DNA from: Candidatus Aenigmatarchaeota archaeon
GTDB taxonomy: Archaea > Aenigmatarchaeota > Aenigmatarchaeia > QMZP01
DNA length: 7,861 nt
NCBI GenBank assembly: GCA_017609225.1
Contig: JAFCEK010000040.1
Coordinates: 1 to 7,861, forward strand
Direction: 5' to 3'
The notes beneath the pieces were generated by a model, which did not search any database, was not told the origin of the DNA, and was given only the letters and a program-made list of their open reading frames with translations. The number at the start of each line of letters is the position of its first letter. The first letter of the stretch is position 1. The translations under genes were made by a program, and so were the position numbers. Below, piece by piece: positions 1 to 6,814 of this stretch.

Positions 1-6
1 TAAAAA

Positions 7-25
7 TAATAAAAATATATAAAAA
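7..25 (+). promoter_or_regulatory. AT-rich TATA-like promoter element of the operon
   Basis: This stretch is almost pure A/T and contains TATATAAAAA at 16-25 and an overlapping TAATAAAA at 7-14. The latter begins 31 bases before the ATG at 38, the spacing expected of an archaeal TATA box for a leaderless transcript; the better-looking TATATAAAAA begins only 22 bases before it. No Shine-Dalgarno sequence is visible between the element and the ATG, which favours a leaderless or nearly leaderless message. The window starts here, so upstream elements cannot be judged. Confidence 0.4.
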
Positions 26-37
26 TCAAGTGTTGAC

Positions 38-1438
38 ATGGATAAAATTTTCGCAAAACCTTTAAGGGTTCCCGAAGATGGAGAAAAGGTATATCAGTTA
101 AGCAAGAGTGAAATAGAGAGAATACTGAGGATGAGGGGGCTGAGAACAGAACTACAGCCTGGTATGGGTGGAGAAAATCCCTGGGTTCTTGATGATCTTT
201 TGAAGGAGTCTGAGCTTGTTTCAGTGGATTTGGCATTAACCTCTGCGTGCAACTTCAAATGCGGACACTGTTACAGACCGGATGAAGAATGGGGAAAACT
301 GCTTCTTGAATGGGAAACCGTTTCAAGGGCTGTTAATGAAGCACATGAACTGGGAGTAAAATATTTTATTCTAACAGGTGGGGAACCCTTTATGTACAGG
401 TCTGGTGGGCATGATTACTTTGATGTTGTTGATATGATAAGAGAAATGTGCGGTGATGATGTATATGTACTTACCTTTTCTGATGTTGCATTAATAGATA
501 AAGAGAAAGCAGAAAAGCTTGCGGAAAGAAAGGTTGGCTTGTGCCTGAAAAGGGATACACTGGATCATGAGGTTCAGGATGGGATTGTAGGTGTCACTGG
601 AGGCAGCAAGCAGATGGAGATGGGTTACAGGAATCTCTGGGATGCCGGTTATGGCTCTGATAAAGCGTTGCCTGTAAGCGTGAATAGTGTTCTCAGAAAA
701 GGTGAATTTAATACTCTGGTGGGAATTATAGATCTTCATAGATGGGTAAGAACAAATGGAATGGAACATTCAATAGTTCCTATACACTATTGCGGTGAGG
801 CTGAAACCGAAGACCAGAAATCTGGAATAAATCCATTAGAGGTAAAGGCAGCATATGACATAATAGCATATATGGATGGTGTTTTGTTTGGTGACCCATG
901 GAATGTACATTCAGCATTTCCAAAAGACAAGACATGCAATAGGCCTACACGTGGTGTTCATATCAGAGCAACAGGAAATGTAACAAGCTGTTCAGAATCA
1001 CCATTAATAGGACAGTATATTTTTGGGAATATCAGAGAAGAAGGCCTTGTAGATATAATAAGGTCTCAAAAATTTCAGGATTTCAGGAAGGAATTTAACA
1101 GGCGTGATGGAAAATATATATGCAATCCCAATGTTTGTGACCTTAATGAAAACAATTTATGCAGGGGTGGATGTGCAACAAGAAGTGCATACTCCATCCT
1201 AGACCCGGAAACCGGTCTTGTTGTTCCAAACACAGACAAAACAGCATACAGCCAAGGTAGAGAGGATCCGCTTTGTCCCGGATGGATTGTGCTTGCACAA
1301 AAACAGGGTGCTCTGAAAGAAGGTGTTTATGAAGAAACTGTTGATTATCTTCTTAAACAATCATATTTGGAACCTTCACTTACATCAGAAATCAGGGATG
1401 AGGTTGTAAAGAAATTCAATGATTTAAGGATTGGGTGA
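38..1438 (+). CDS. Radical SAM/SPASM domain protein, substrate unknown
   Basis: The 466-residue product carries the radical SAM cluster motif as C71-x3-C75-x2-C78 and the SAM-binding GGEP motif at 114-117. The C-terminal half fits a SPASM domain that would bind two auxiliary Fe-S clusters: C300, then G-x4-C ending at C318, then C362-x4-C367-x7-C375-x3-C379 and a late C413; the internal spacings are slightly wider than the usual C-x2-C-x5-C-x3-C. Enzymes of this family modify peptides, protein side chains or small molecules by radical chemistry in the cytoplasm. The substrate cannot be read from the sequence. About 65 residues precede the radical SAM core and match nothing I recognise. The gene leads the phosphonate operon and abuts the PEP mutase gene, so a tailoring step on the phosphonate or its acceptor is the natural inference. 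It lacks the long N-terminal B12-binding domain of the P-methylases Fom3 and PhpK. The ATG at 38 is the only plausible early start, the next in-frame Met being residue 32. Confidence 0.85.
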   Translation: MDKIFAKPLRVPEDGEKVYQLSKSEIERILRMRGLRTELQPGMGGENPWVLDDLLKESELVSVDLALTSACNFKCGHCYRPDEEWGKLLLEWETVSRAVNEAHELGVKYFILTGGEPFMYRSGGHDYFDVVDMIREMCGDDVYVLTFSDVALIDKEKAEKLAERKVGLCLKRDTLDHEVQDGIVGVTGGSKQMEMGYRNLWDAGYGSDKALPVSVNSVLRKGEFNTLVGIIDLHRWVRTNGMEHSIVPIHYCGEAETEDQKSGINPLEVKAAYDIIAYMDGVLFGDPWNVHSAFPKDKTCNRPTRGVHIRATGNVTSCSESPLIGQYIFGNIREEGLVDIIRSQKFQDFRKEFNRRDGKYICNPNVCDLNENNLCRGGCATRSAYSILDPETGLVVPNTDKTAYSQGREDPLCPGWIVLAQKQGALKEGVYEETVDYLLKQSYLEPSLTSEIRDEVVKKFNDLRIG

Positions 1439-1439
1439 T
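1434..1439 (+). promoter_or_regulatory. GGTGAT ribosome binding site deciding the pepM start
   Basis: GGTGAT matches the archaeal anti-Shine-Dalgarno complement and ends 4 bases before TTG at 1444. The same arrangement, GGTGGT plus 4 bases plus ATG, precedes the gene at 5843. It overlaps the stop codon of the radical SAM gene (TGA 1436-1438), suggesting translational coupling. It favours TTG 1444 over the in-frame GTG at 1435, which lies inside the site itself, although a weaker AAGGA (1426-1430) could serve that GTG. Confidence 0.5.
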
Positions 1440-1443
1440 TGTT

Positions 1444-2784
1444 TTGAAACCCAAAAATAACATATCATGCAGTGATGGAAATAAATCCAAAAAGGTTTAC
1501 ATACCCATGGCGATTGATTTTATACATCATGGTCATCTTAACATAATTAATGAAGGAAAAAAACTGGGTGAAGTAATAATAGGACTACTTACTGATGAGG
1601 CAATTGCAAATTATAAGCGTGTTCCTTTGCTGTCATTTGAACAAAGAAAAAGGATTATGGAAAGCATAAAAGGTGTAAAAAAGGTTGTTCCTCAAGAAAC
1701 ATGGGACTATGTTCCAAATATAAAAAAACTAAAACCTGATTATTTTGTGCATGGAGATGACTGGAAAGATGGTGTGCAGAAACATATGAGGGAAAGAGTT
1801 ATAAAGGCCCTTGAGGAAATTGGTGGTAAGCTTATTGAGCCACCTTACACAAAAGATGTATCTTCTTCTGTTTTGCAACAAAATATACGCGAGATTATTA
1901 ATACACCCGAAGTAAGAATGAAGCAGTTGAGGAGACTACTCAATGTGAAACCACTTGTAAGGATACTGGAGGCACACAACGGACTTACAGGACTGATTGC
2001 AGAAAATACGAAAATAGTAAAAGATGGTGTTACAAAGGAATTTGATGGTATGTGGCTGAGCAGCCTAACCGACTCAACAGCAAAAGCCAAACCTGATATA
2101 GAATTTGTTGATTTAACATCAAGACTGAATACAATAAACCAGATAATAGACAGTACCACAAAACCTATTATTGTTGATGGCGACACTGGAGGTATAACTG
2201 AGCATTTTCCTTTCACTGTGAGGGCTCTGGAAAGATTTGGTGTGTCTGCTATCATAATTGAAGATAAGGTTGGACTTAAGAAAAATTCTTTGTTCGGCAC
2301 TAATGTAAAACAAACCCAGGACACAATAGAGAATTTTTCACATAAGATAACAATAGGGAAGAGGTCCCAGATAACAAATGATTTTATGATTATTGCACGC
2401 ATTGAAAGTCTTATACTAAAAAAGGGGTTGAATGATGCCCTTGAAAGGGCAAAAGCATATATTGAAGCTGGAGCTGATGGGATAATGATACACAGCAAGG
2501 AAAAGGATCCTAAAGAAGTTCTTGAGTTTTGTGCTGAATATTCAAAATTTGAAAAGAAGGTGCCTCTTGTTGCAGTACCTTCAACATACAATACGATTAC
2601 TGAAGATGAACTTGTGTGCGCAGGAGTTAATATTGTCATATATGCAAATCATTTGCTGAGAAGTGCATATCCTGCTATGATTAAAACAGCGGAATGCATA
2701 CTCCGAAACGGCAGGGCATACGAAGCAGAAGAATTCTGTGCTCCATTGAATGAAATTTTGAATTTAATTCCAGGGAGTAGATGA
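1444..2784 (+). CDS. pepM: Fused cytidylyltransferase-like/PEP mutase
   Basis: The protein (446 residues from TTG 1444) has two domains. Residues about 16-145 form a cytidylyltransferase-like nucleotide-binding domain with the HxGH motif at 28-31 and an SSS turn near its end. Residues about 155-430 are PEP mutase, which rearranges phosphoenolpyruvate to phosphonopyruvate, the entry step of nearly all known phosphonate pathways. The diagnostic EDKxxxKxNS signature is intact at 273-282, with W204, S206/S207, D245-G-D247, R319 and H350 at the expected active-site positions. The NS pair separates true mutases from isocitrate lyase-type relatives. Such fusions are known, and the N-terminal domain is thought to activate a downstream phosphonate or partner alcohol with CTP; its substrate here is unknown. 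An in-frame GTG at 1435 overlapping the upstream stop is an alternative start adding three residues; conserved sequence begins only near residue 16, so homology does not decide. The nucleotidyltransferase gene follows 3 bases after the stop. Confidence 0.95.
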   Translation: MKPKNNISCSDGNKSKKVYIPMAIDFIHHGHLNIINEGKKLGEVIIGLLTDEAIANYKRVPLLSFEQRKRIMESIKGVKKVVPQETWDYVPNIKKLKPDYFVHGDDWKDGVQKHMRERVIKALEEIGGKLIEPPYTKDVSSSVLQQNIREIINTPEVRMKQLRRLLNVKPLVRILEAHNGLTGLIAENTKIVKDGVTKEFDGMWLSSLTDSTAKAKPDIEFVDLTSRLNTINQIIDSTTKPIIVDGDTGGITEHFPFTVRALERFGVSAIIIEDKVGLKKNSLFGTNVKQTQDTIENFSHKITIGKRSQITNDFMIIARIESLILKKGLNDALERAKAYIEAGADGIMIHSKEKDPKEVLEFCAEYSKFEKKVPLVAVPSTYNTITEDELVCAGVNIVIYANHLLRSAYPAMIKTAECILRNGRAYEAEEFCAPLNEILNLIPGSR

Positions 2785-2787
2785 GTT

Positions 2788-3564
2788 ATGAAAGCCATAA
2801 TAATAGCAGCCGGACCTTCTAGTAGATTAATGCCATTGACAAAAAACAGACCAAAATGTATGCTTAGGATAAATGGAAAACCGATTATACAAAACATGAT
2901 AGAACTGTTCAGAGCGAATGGCATAAACGATATTTCTGTTATAAAAGGTTACAAAAAGGAAAAAATAAATTTTCCTAACATAACATATTTTGAAAATAAT
3001 GATTTTCTGAATAACAATATACTTCATTCCTTAATGTGTGCAAGACCAAAACTTGAGGAAGCCATGAAAACAGGAGAGTCTGTTGTGATATCTTATTCTG
3101 ATATATGGTACAATAATAGTGTTGTGAAAAAATTATTGAAAACAGATGGTGATATCGAGGCTGTTGTGGATACTGATTGGCATGAATATTATGAAGGTAG
3201 AACGGACCATCCTATAGAGGAAGCAGAAAATGTTATTATGAATGGGGACAGGATTATGCTAAAGATAGGAAAACACATATTTACCCAAAATACGCCCAGG
3301 GATAGGCAGGGTGAATTTATCGGATTGTGGAAATTCAGCCCTGCCGGAATTAAAATTTTTCTTGAGCATTTTGACAGACTGAATTCAGAACTGAAAAAGA
3401 ATGATCCCTTTCAGAATGCAAAGGAATGGCAAAAGGCATATATAACAGACATTTTTCAGGAAATGATTGACAGGGGCGTTAATATACACTGCGTTCTTAT
3501 ACAAAAAAACTGGATGGAATTTGATACTGTCCAGGACTTCAAGAGGGCTGGCGGAGAATTATAG
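2788..3564 (+). CDS. Nucleotidyltransferase, phosphocholine cytidylyltransferase-like
   Basis: The 258-residue protein is a single NTP-transferase domain of the LicC/phosphocholine cytidylyltransferase type. It opens with the nucleotide-binding loop AAGPSSRL (residues 7-14), where SSR replaces the more usual GTR or GSR, followed by PKCM at 22-25. D105 in SYSDIW and D246 in EFDT are the likely metal-binding acidic residues. The family transfers a nucleotide to a phosphoryl or phosphonyl group. In this operon, activation of hydroxyethylphosphonate to a CMP conjugate is the likely role, but CTP specificity is inferred. It is a paralog of the C-terminal domain of the protein at 5843-6760: 38 of the first 62 aligned residues are identical by hand count, and both share an HP(I/V)EEAE motif. 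The start is secure because the nucleotide-binding strand begins at Met1. A GGGAG at 2773-2777 lies somewhat far upstream. Confidence 0.9.
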   Translation: MKAIIIAAGPSSRLMPLTKNRPKCMLRINGKPIIQNMIELFRANGINDISVIKGYKKEKINFPNITYFENNDFLNNNILHSLMCARPKLEEAMKTGESVVISYSDIWYNNSVVKKLLKTDGDIEAVVDTDWHEYYEGRTDHPIEEAENVIMNGDRIMLKIGKHIFTQNTPRDRQGEFIGLWKFSPAGIKIFLEHFDRLNSELKKNDPFQNAKEWQKAYITDIFQEMIDRGVNIHCVLIQKNWMEFDTVQDFKRAGGEL

Positions 3565-3569
3565 ATATT

Positions 3570-4694
3570 ATGATAAAGTGCAAGGACCTGTATGAAATAT
3601 TCAGAAGAAATGAACTGGTTTTTTTTACTGGTGTTCCTGATTCCACATTCAAGGGATGGATGAAATTTCTGAATGAAATGCATGGAAAGGGTCTTACAAA
3701 CAGGATTGCTGCTATTGAAAGAGATGCTATAGGTTGGGCGGCAGGGTATTATATTGCAACAGGAAAAATTGGTGTTGTTTATATGCAGAATTCGGGTTTG
3801 GGCAACACCGTAAATCCCATAACATCACTTGCAGATCCCAAGGTTTACAGTATTCCTATGCTTTTAATGATAGGCTGGAGAGGGGAACCCGGAAAGCATG
3901 ACGAACCCCAGCATATCAGAATGGGGGAAATAACAGTTCCATTACTGAATGTTTTGGGTATAAAATACAGCATATTGCCTGAGAGTATTGATGATGCTGA
4001 AAAAACAATTATGGACGCAAAGAAGTATATGGAAACCAGAAGCGAGCCTTATGCTATTATAATAAGAAAAGGGATTCTGGAAGATTATGATAAAGGAACA
4101 GAAAAACAAAAATTTGAATTAACAAGGGAAAACGCTATTAAACTTATTGTTGATATGATGGATGGGGATGAAATAATAGTTTCAACAACAGGGAAAACAT
4201 CAAGGGAACTGTTTGAATATAGAGAGAAAAGTGGGTCCGGTCACCAAAATGATTTTTTAATGGTTGGTTCAATGGGACTTACTTCATCATTTGGTGCGGA
4301 AATCGCTCTCCAGAAGCCGGAGAAAAAAGTTTTTATTTTTGATGGTGATGGTGCGCTTATAATGAGTCAGGGGGCTTTATCAACTATAGGATATTATTCT
4401 CCAAAGAATCTGTATCATGTTGTGTTTGACAACCAATCACATGACTCTACTGGTGGACAGCCAACAACTTCTATAACTCTTGATTTTGAAAAGCTTGCTC
4501 TTGCAAATAATTACAAAGGGGTTAGAACAACTGAAACAAAAACGGGTCTTTTGAATGCCGTTAAAGAGATGATAAAAAAAGAAGGGCCACAGATGTTAAT
4601 TGTAAAGGTCAGGAAAGGCGCAAGAAGGGGTTTGGGCAGGCCAACAACCACACCAATAGAAAACAAGGAGGCATTTATTGGGTTTGTAAGATGA
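3570..4694 (+). CDS. ppd: Phosphonopyruvate decarboxylase
   Basis: This thiamine-diphosphate enzyme decarboxylates phosphonopyruvate to phosphonoacetaldehyde, pulling forward the unfavourable PEP mutase equilibrium. The 374-residue length is normal for the single-chain family. The N-terminal domain holds FFTGVPDS near residues 18-25 and the cofactor-activating glutamate E50 in AIERDA. The C-terminal thiamine-binding motif runs from D258-G-D-G261 to N288, followed by the conserved stretch HDSTGGQPT. WRGEPG and the following DEPQH are also typical of phosphonopyruvate decarboxylase and separate it from acetolactate synthase-like relatives. The gene lies 5 bases after the nucleotidyltransferase gene and overlaps the next gene by 4 bases (ATGA), suggesting translational coupling. 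No strong ribosome binding site is visible; GGAG at 3553-3556 is 13 bases from the ATG. Confidence 0.95.
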   Translation: MIKCKDLYEIFRRNELVFFTGVPDSTFKGWMKFLNEMHGKGLTNRIAAIERDAIGWAAGYYIATGKIGVVYMQNSGLGNTVNPITSLADPKVYSIPMLLMIGWRGEPGKHDEPQHIRMGEITVPLLNVLGIKYSILPESIDDAEKTIMDAKKYMETRSEPYAIIIRKGILEDYDKGTEKQKFELTRENAIKLIVDMMDGDEIIVSTTGKTSRELFEYREKSGSGHQNDFLMVGSMGLTSSFGAEIALQKPEKKVFIFDGDGALIMSQGALSTIGYYSPKNLYHVVFDNQSHDSTGGQPTTSITLDFEKLALANNYKGVRTTETKTGLLNAVKEMIKKEGPQMLIVKVRKGARRGLGRPTTTPIENKEAFIGFVR

Positions 4695-5827
4695 TTATGT
4701 TTCAGAAAGAATATTTCGGGTCGGGTTCATTAAGAAGTGTTGGAGATATATTGAAAGAAGAAAAGTACAGGCATATATTTTTCGTGAGAGGTGGAAAATC
4801 ATACTCTGTTTCAGGTGCAGAAAAAATATTAGAACCGGTCCTTAAGGGATGTGAAGTAGAACATTTCACAGGGTTTTCGCCCAACCCAAAACTGGAAGAT
4901 GTAGAAAGGGGGATTGAAATCTTTAACAGTGAATGTGATGTTGTTGTTGCAGTGGGTGGGGGGAGTGTAATTGATATGGCAAAACTTATAAACATCTTCT
5001 TTTCACAGGAAGGTGAACCAAGCGAATACATAAAAGGGTTGAAAAAAATCAGAAACAAAGGCAGGCCATTGATAGCTGTGCCTACAACAGCTGGCTCTGG
5101 AAGCGAGGCAACACATTTTGCTGTTGTTTATGTTAACGGGGTAAAGCACTCTGTTGCCCATGAATATATGCTTCCAACATATGCTATAGTGGACCCTGAA
5201 CTAACAAAAAGCATGCCTAAGGAAATTGCTGCATCTACTGGTATGGATGCATTTGCCCAAGCAGTGGAATCTTTTTGGTCTGTAAATTCAACAGACATAT
5301 CAAAAAAATACTCGGAAAGGGCAATCATGCTTGCTGTTTCTAATTTAAGGGATTCTGTTAATAGGCGTTTATCAAAATCAAGAGCAAGGATGTCTGAAGC
5401 TGCACATTTTGCAGGAAAGGCAATAAATATTGCCAAGACAACCGCTTCGCATGCATTATCCTATACCCTAACATCCAATTTCGGGATTCCGCACGGGCAT
5501 GCGGTTGCACTGACGCTGGGCTCTGTTTTGAAATATAATTCAGAAGTTTCAGATGAAGATTGTAACGATAGAAGAGGTGCTGAATATGTTTCTAAAACTA
5601 TTCATGATTTATACTCATTATTGAATGTGTCTGATCCGGATGAAGCAAAAGATAAAATTGAAAATCTCATGGAAGATATAGGATTGGAAACACATCTGAA
5701 TCCCATAGGTGTTCAAAAAGATGATATTGAAAAGATAGCAGAAAGTGTTAATTATCAAAGATTATCAAACAACCCCAGAAAAATGACAATGTCTGATATG
5801 ATATCTTTGTTAAAGGGTATTTTATAA
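4691..5827 (+). CDS. phpC: Iron-type alcohol dehydrogenase, probable phosphonoacetaldehyde reductase
   Basis: The 378-residue protein is a group III (iron-type) alcohol dehydrogenase. It has the NAD(P)-binding GGGSVIDMAK segment and the PTTAGSGSEAT motif in the N-terminal half, and a helical metal-binding C-terminal half. Next to pepM and ppd, its likely job is NAD(P)H-dependent reduction of phosphonoacetaldehyde to 2-hydroxyethylphosphonate, as for PhpC and FomC in phosphonate antibiotic pathways. By comparison with FucO, the metal ligands are D186, H254 and H268 (in PHGH). The fourth position, normally histidine four residues after the Asp, is Q190. That change may alter the metal or be typical of this subgroup; I cannot check which. 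The ATG overlaps the ppd stop; a second ATG at 4697 is an equally possible start two codons later. No phosphonoacetaldehyde aminotransferase gene accompanies it, supporting the alcohol branch. Confidence 0.85.
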   Translation: MIMFQKEYFGSGSLRSVGDILKEEKYRHIFFVRGGKSYSVSGAEKILEPVLKGCEVEHFTGFSPNPKLEDVERGIEIFNSECDVVVAVGGGSVIDMAKLINIFFSQEGEPSEYIKGLKKIRNKGRPLIAVPTTAGSGSEATHFAVVYVNGVKHSVAHEYMLPTYAIVDPELTKSMPKEIAASTGMDAFAQAVESFWSVNSTDISKKYSERAIMLAVSNLRDSVNRRLSKSRARMSEAAHFAGKAINIAKTTASHALSYTLTSNFGIPHGHAVALTLGSVLKYNSEVSDEDCNDRRGAEYVSKTIHDLYSLLNVSDPDEAKDKIENLMEDIGLETHLNPIGVQKDDIEKIAESVNYQRLSNNPRKMTMSDMISLLKGIL

Positions 5828-5831
5828 TAAA

Positions 5832-5838
5832 GGGTGGT
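5832..5838 (+). promoter_or_regulatory. GGGTGGT ribosome binding site
   Basis: This lies 4 bases before ATG 5843 and matches the GGTGA-type archaeal site. It overlaps an in-frame GTG at 5834 that would otherwise extend the next gene by three codons. A ribosome binding site occupying those codons makes the ATG the better start. Confidence 0.6.
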
Positions 5839-5842
5839 TTTT

Positions 5843-6760
5843 ATGGGATTTACACAAAGAAATATTGAAATTGACTCTAATGTCTGGAATAAGCTCAAAT
5901 CAGAGGCTATGAAAAGGAACAAGAATGTAAGAGGTTTTGCTGGTGAAATTCTTACAGACTATATCAAGGTAATAGGAAGAAAAGACAAGAGAAAAAAAAT
6001 AAAGGCCATAATCCTTGCTGCTGGTATGAGTTCCCGCCTAATGGAGCTGACTGATGATAAGCCGAAATGTATGATTGAGGTAAACGGAAAGACCATACTG
6101 CAAAGACAGATTGAGATTTTGAAGGAGTGTGGAATAGATGATATAATTGTTATAAGGGGCTACAAAAAAGAGGCCATAAACTATACCGGCGTGAAATATG
6201 TGTATAATCAAAATTATAGGAGAAACAATATTCTGGAATCATTAATGCATGCTGAAAGCGAGATGTCTGGAGATTTTATAGTTCTGTATTCTGATATACT
6301 TTTTACAAGAGATGTTGTTGAAAAGCTGCTGAGAAGCAAATCTGATATATCAGTTGTTGTGGACAGAGATTGGTTATCCAACTACAAGGATCGTTCGCAA
6401 CATCCTGTTGAAGAGGCAGAAAAGGTTATAGTAAAAAATGGGAGAGTGATAAAAATTGGCAAACTGATAAAAAGCTATGAGGCAGGTGGTGAGTTTATTG
6501 GCATGGCAAAGTTTAGTTCAAGGGGCAGTAATATGTTGAAGAATATTTACAGGGAACTGAAAGAAAAACTTGGATATAATTCTCCATTTCATGAAGCAGC
6601 TGTATTTGAAAAGGCATATCTGACTGATATGATTCAGGAAATGATAAACAGAAATATTGGTGTTGCTCCAATTAATATTTCAGGTGGCTGGATAGAACTT
6701 GATACAATTGAGGATTTTCAGAGAGCAGAAAAGGTTACAAAAGAGTGTGACTTTCAGTAA
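5843..6760 (+). CDS. Ribbon-helix-helix-like domain fused to nucleotidyltransferase
   Basis: The 305-residue protein has two parts. Residues about 4-44 have the pattern of a ribbon-helix-helix (CopG/Arc-type) DNA-binding domain: a short strand (RNIEID, 6-11), an amphipathic helix with leucine and basic residues (12-25), a turn at NVRGF, and a second helix to about 44. A basic linker (45-53, with six Lys/Arg) leads to a nucleotidyltransferase domain beginning at K54, with AAGMSSRL at 59-66, PKCM, and the likely metal-binding D151 in YSDI. This domain is a close paralog of the stand-alone enzyme at 2788-3564, so the same reaction type, nucleotide transfer to a phosphoryl or phosphonyl compound, is likely. 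The fusion could tie pathway activity to transcription, or the helical domain could be a dimerisation module that does not bind DNA. It is the last gene of the operon, 15 bases after the dehydrogenase. The reading frame is continuous, so the fusion is real unless the assembly is wrong. Confidence 0.85.
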   Translation: MGFTQRNIEIDSNVWNKLKSEAMKRNKNVRGFAGEILTDYIKVIGRKDKRKKIKAIILAAGMSSRLMELTDDKPKCMIEVNGKTILQRQIEILKECGIDDIIVIRGYKKEAINYTGVKYVYNQNYRRNNILESLMHAESEMSGDFIVLYSDILFTRDVVEKLLRSKSDISVVVDRDWLSNYKDRSQHPVEEAEKVIVKNGRVIKIGKLIKSYEAGGEFIGMAKFSSRGSNMLKNIYRELKEKLGYNSPFHEAAVFEKAYLTDMIQEMINRNIGVAPINISGGWIELDTIEDFQRAEKVTKECDFQ

Positions 6761-6770
6761 TTAAATAACA

Positions 6771-6784
6771 TATTTGTTTATTTT
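6771..6784 (+). terminator. Possible T-rich terminator after the operon
   Basis: Ten bases past the stop codon is a run that is 11 of 14 T, interrupted by single A and G bases. Archaeal transcription often ends at such tracts without a hairpin. A weak inverted repeat (AAATAAC at 6763-6769 against GTTTATTT at 6776-6783, with one unpaired base) precedes and overlaps it. The tract is short and AT-rich sequence is common here. Confidence 0.3.
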
Positions 6785-6791
6785 GAAGTCT

Positions 6792-6814
6792 AAATTGGGA
6801 TTAAGTTGGAATTA
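6792..6814 (+). repeat. Tandem 11-base-period direct repeat upstream of TATA box
   Basis: AAATTGGGATTA (6792-6803) and AAGTTGGAATTA (6803-6814) match at 10 of 12 positions and are offset by 11 bases, about one helical turn. The second copy ends three bases before the TATA box at 6817. The placement suggests an operator or activator site controlling the epimerase gene. Confidence 0.4.

Larger units (their letters stand above)
38..6760 (+). other. Phosphonate biosynthesis operon (six genes)
   Basis: Six same-strand genes follow each other with a 4-base overlap or gaps of 3 to 15 bases, so they are probably co-transcribed. Three encode the backbone of 2-hydroxyethylphosphonate synthesis (PEP mutase, phosphonopyruvate decarboxylase, alcohol dehydrogenase). 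Three nucleotidyltransferase domains (one fused to the mutase, two in separate genes) suggest activation of the product as a nucleotide conjugate. A radical SAM/SPASM gene leads the operon. No aminotransferase, phosphonatase or C-P lyase gene is present, so the cluster looks biosynthetic rather than catabolic. The final product is an inference. Confidence 0.85.

Noticed and set aside
1845..2639. A 264-codon open frame on the minus strand opposite pepM.
   Set aside because: It lies wholly within the PEP mutase coding region, whose full active-site signature is on the + strand. Its translation is rich in Ser, Ile and Phe as expected of an antisense shadow, with no recognisable motif.
5821..5830. 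TTTATAATAA as an internal TATA box for the last operon gene.
   Set aside because: It overlaps the dehydrogenase stop codon and lies too close to ATG 5843 for a leaderless start. The gene has a good ribosome binding site, fitting co-transcription instead.
5834..5842. In-frame GTG at 5834 as start of the RHH-nucleotidyltransferase gene.
   Set aside because: The GTG sits inside GGGTGGT, which is correctly spaced as the ribosome binding site for ATG 5843.
2788..6760. The nucleotidyltransferase paralogs considered as a recent DNA duplication or mobile repeat.
   Set aside because: Similarity is clear at the protein level, but the DNA has diverged and no flanking repeats or transposase are seen, so this is an old paralogy rather than a recent repeat.
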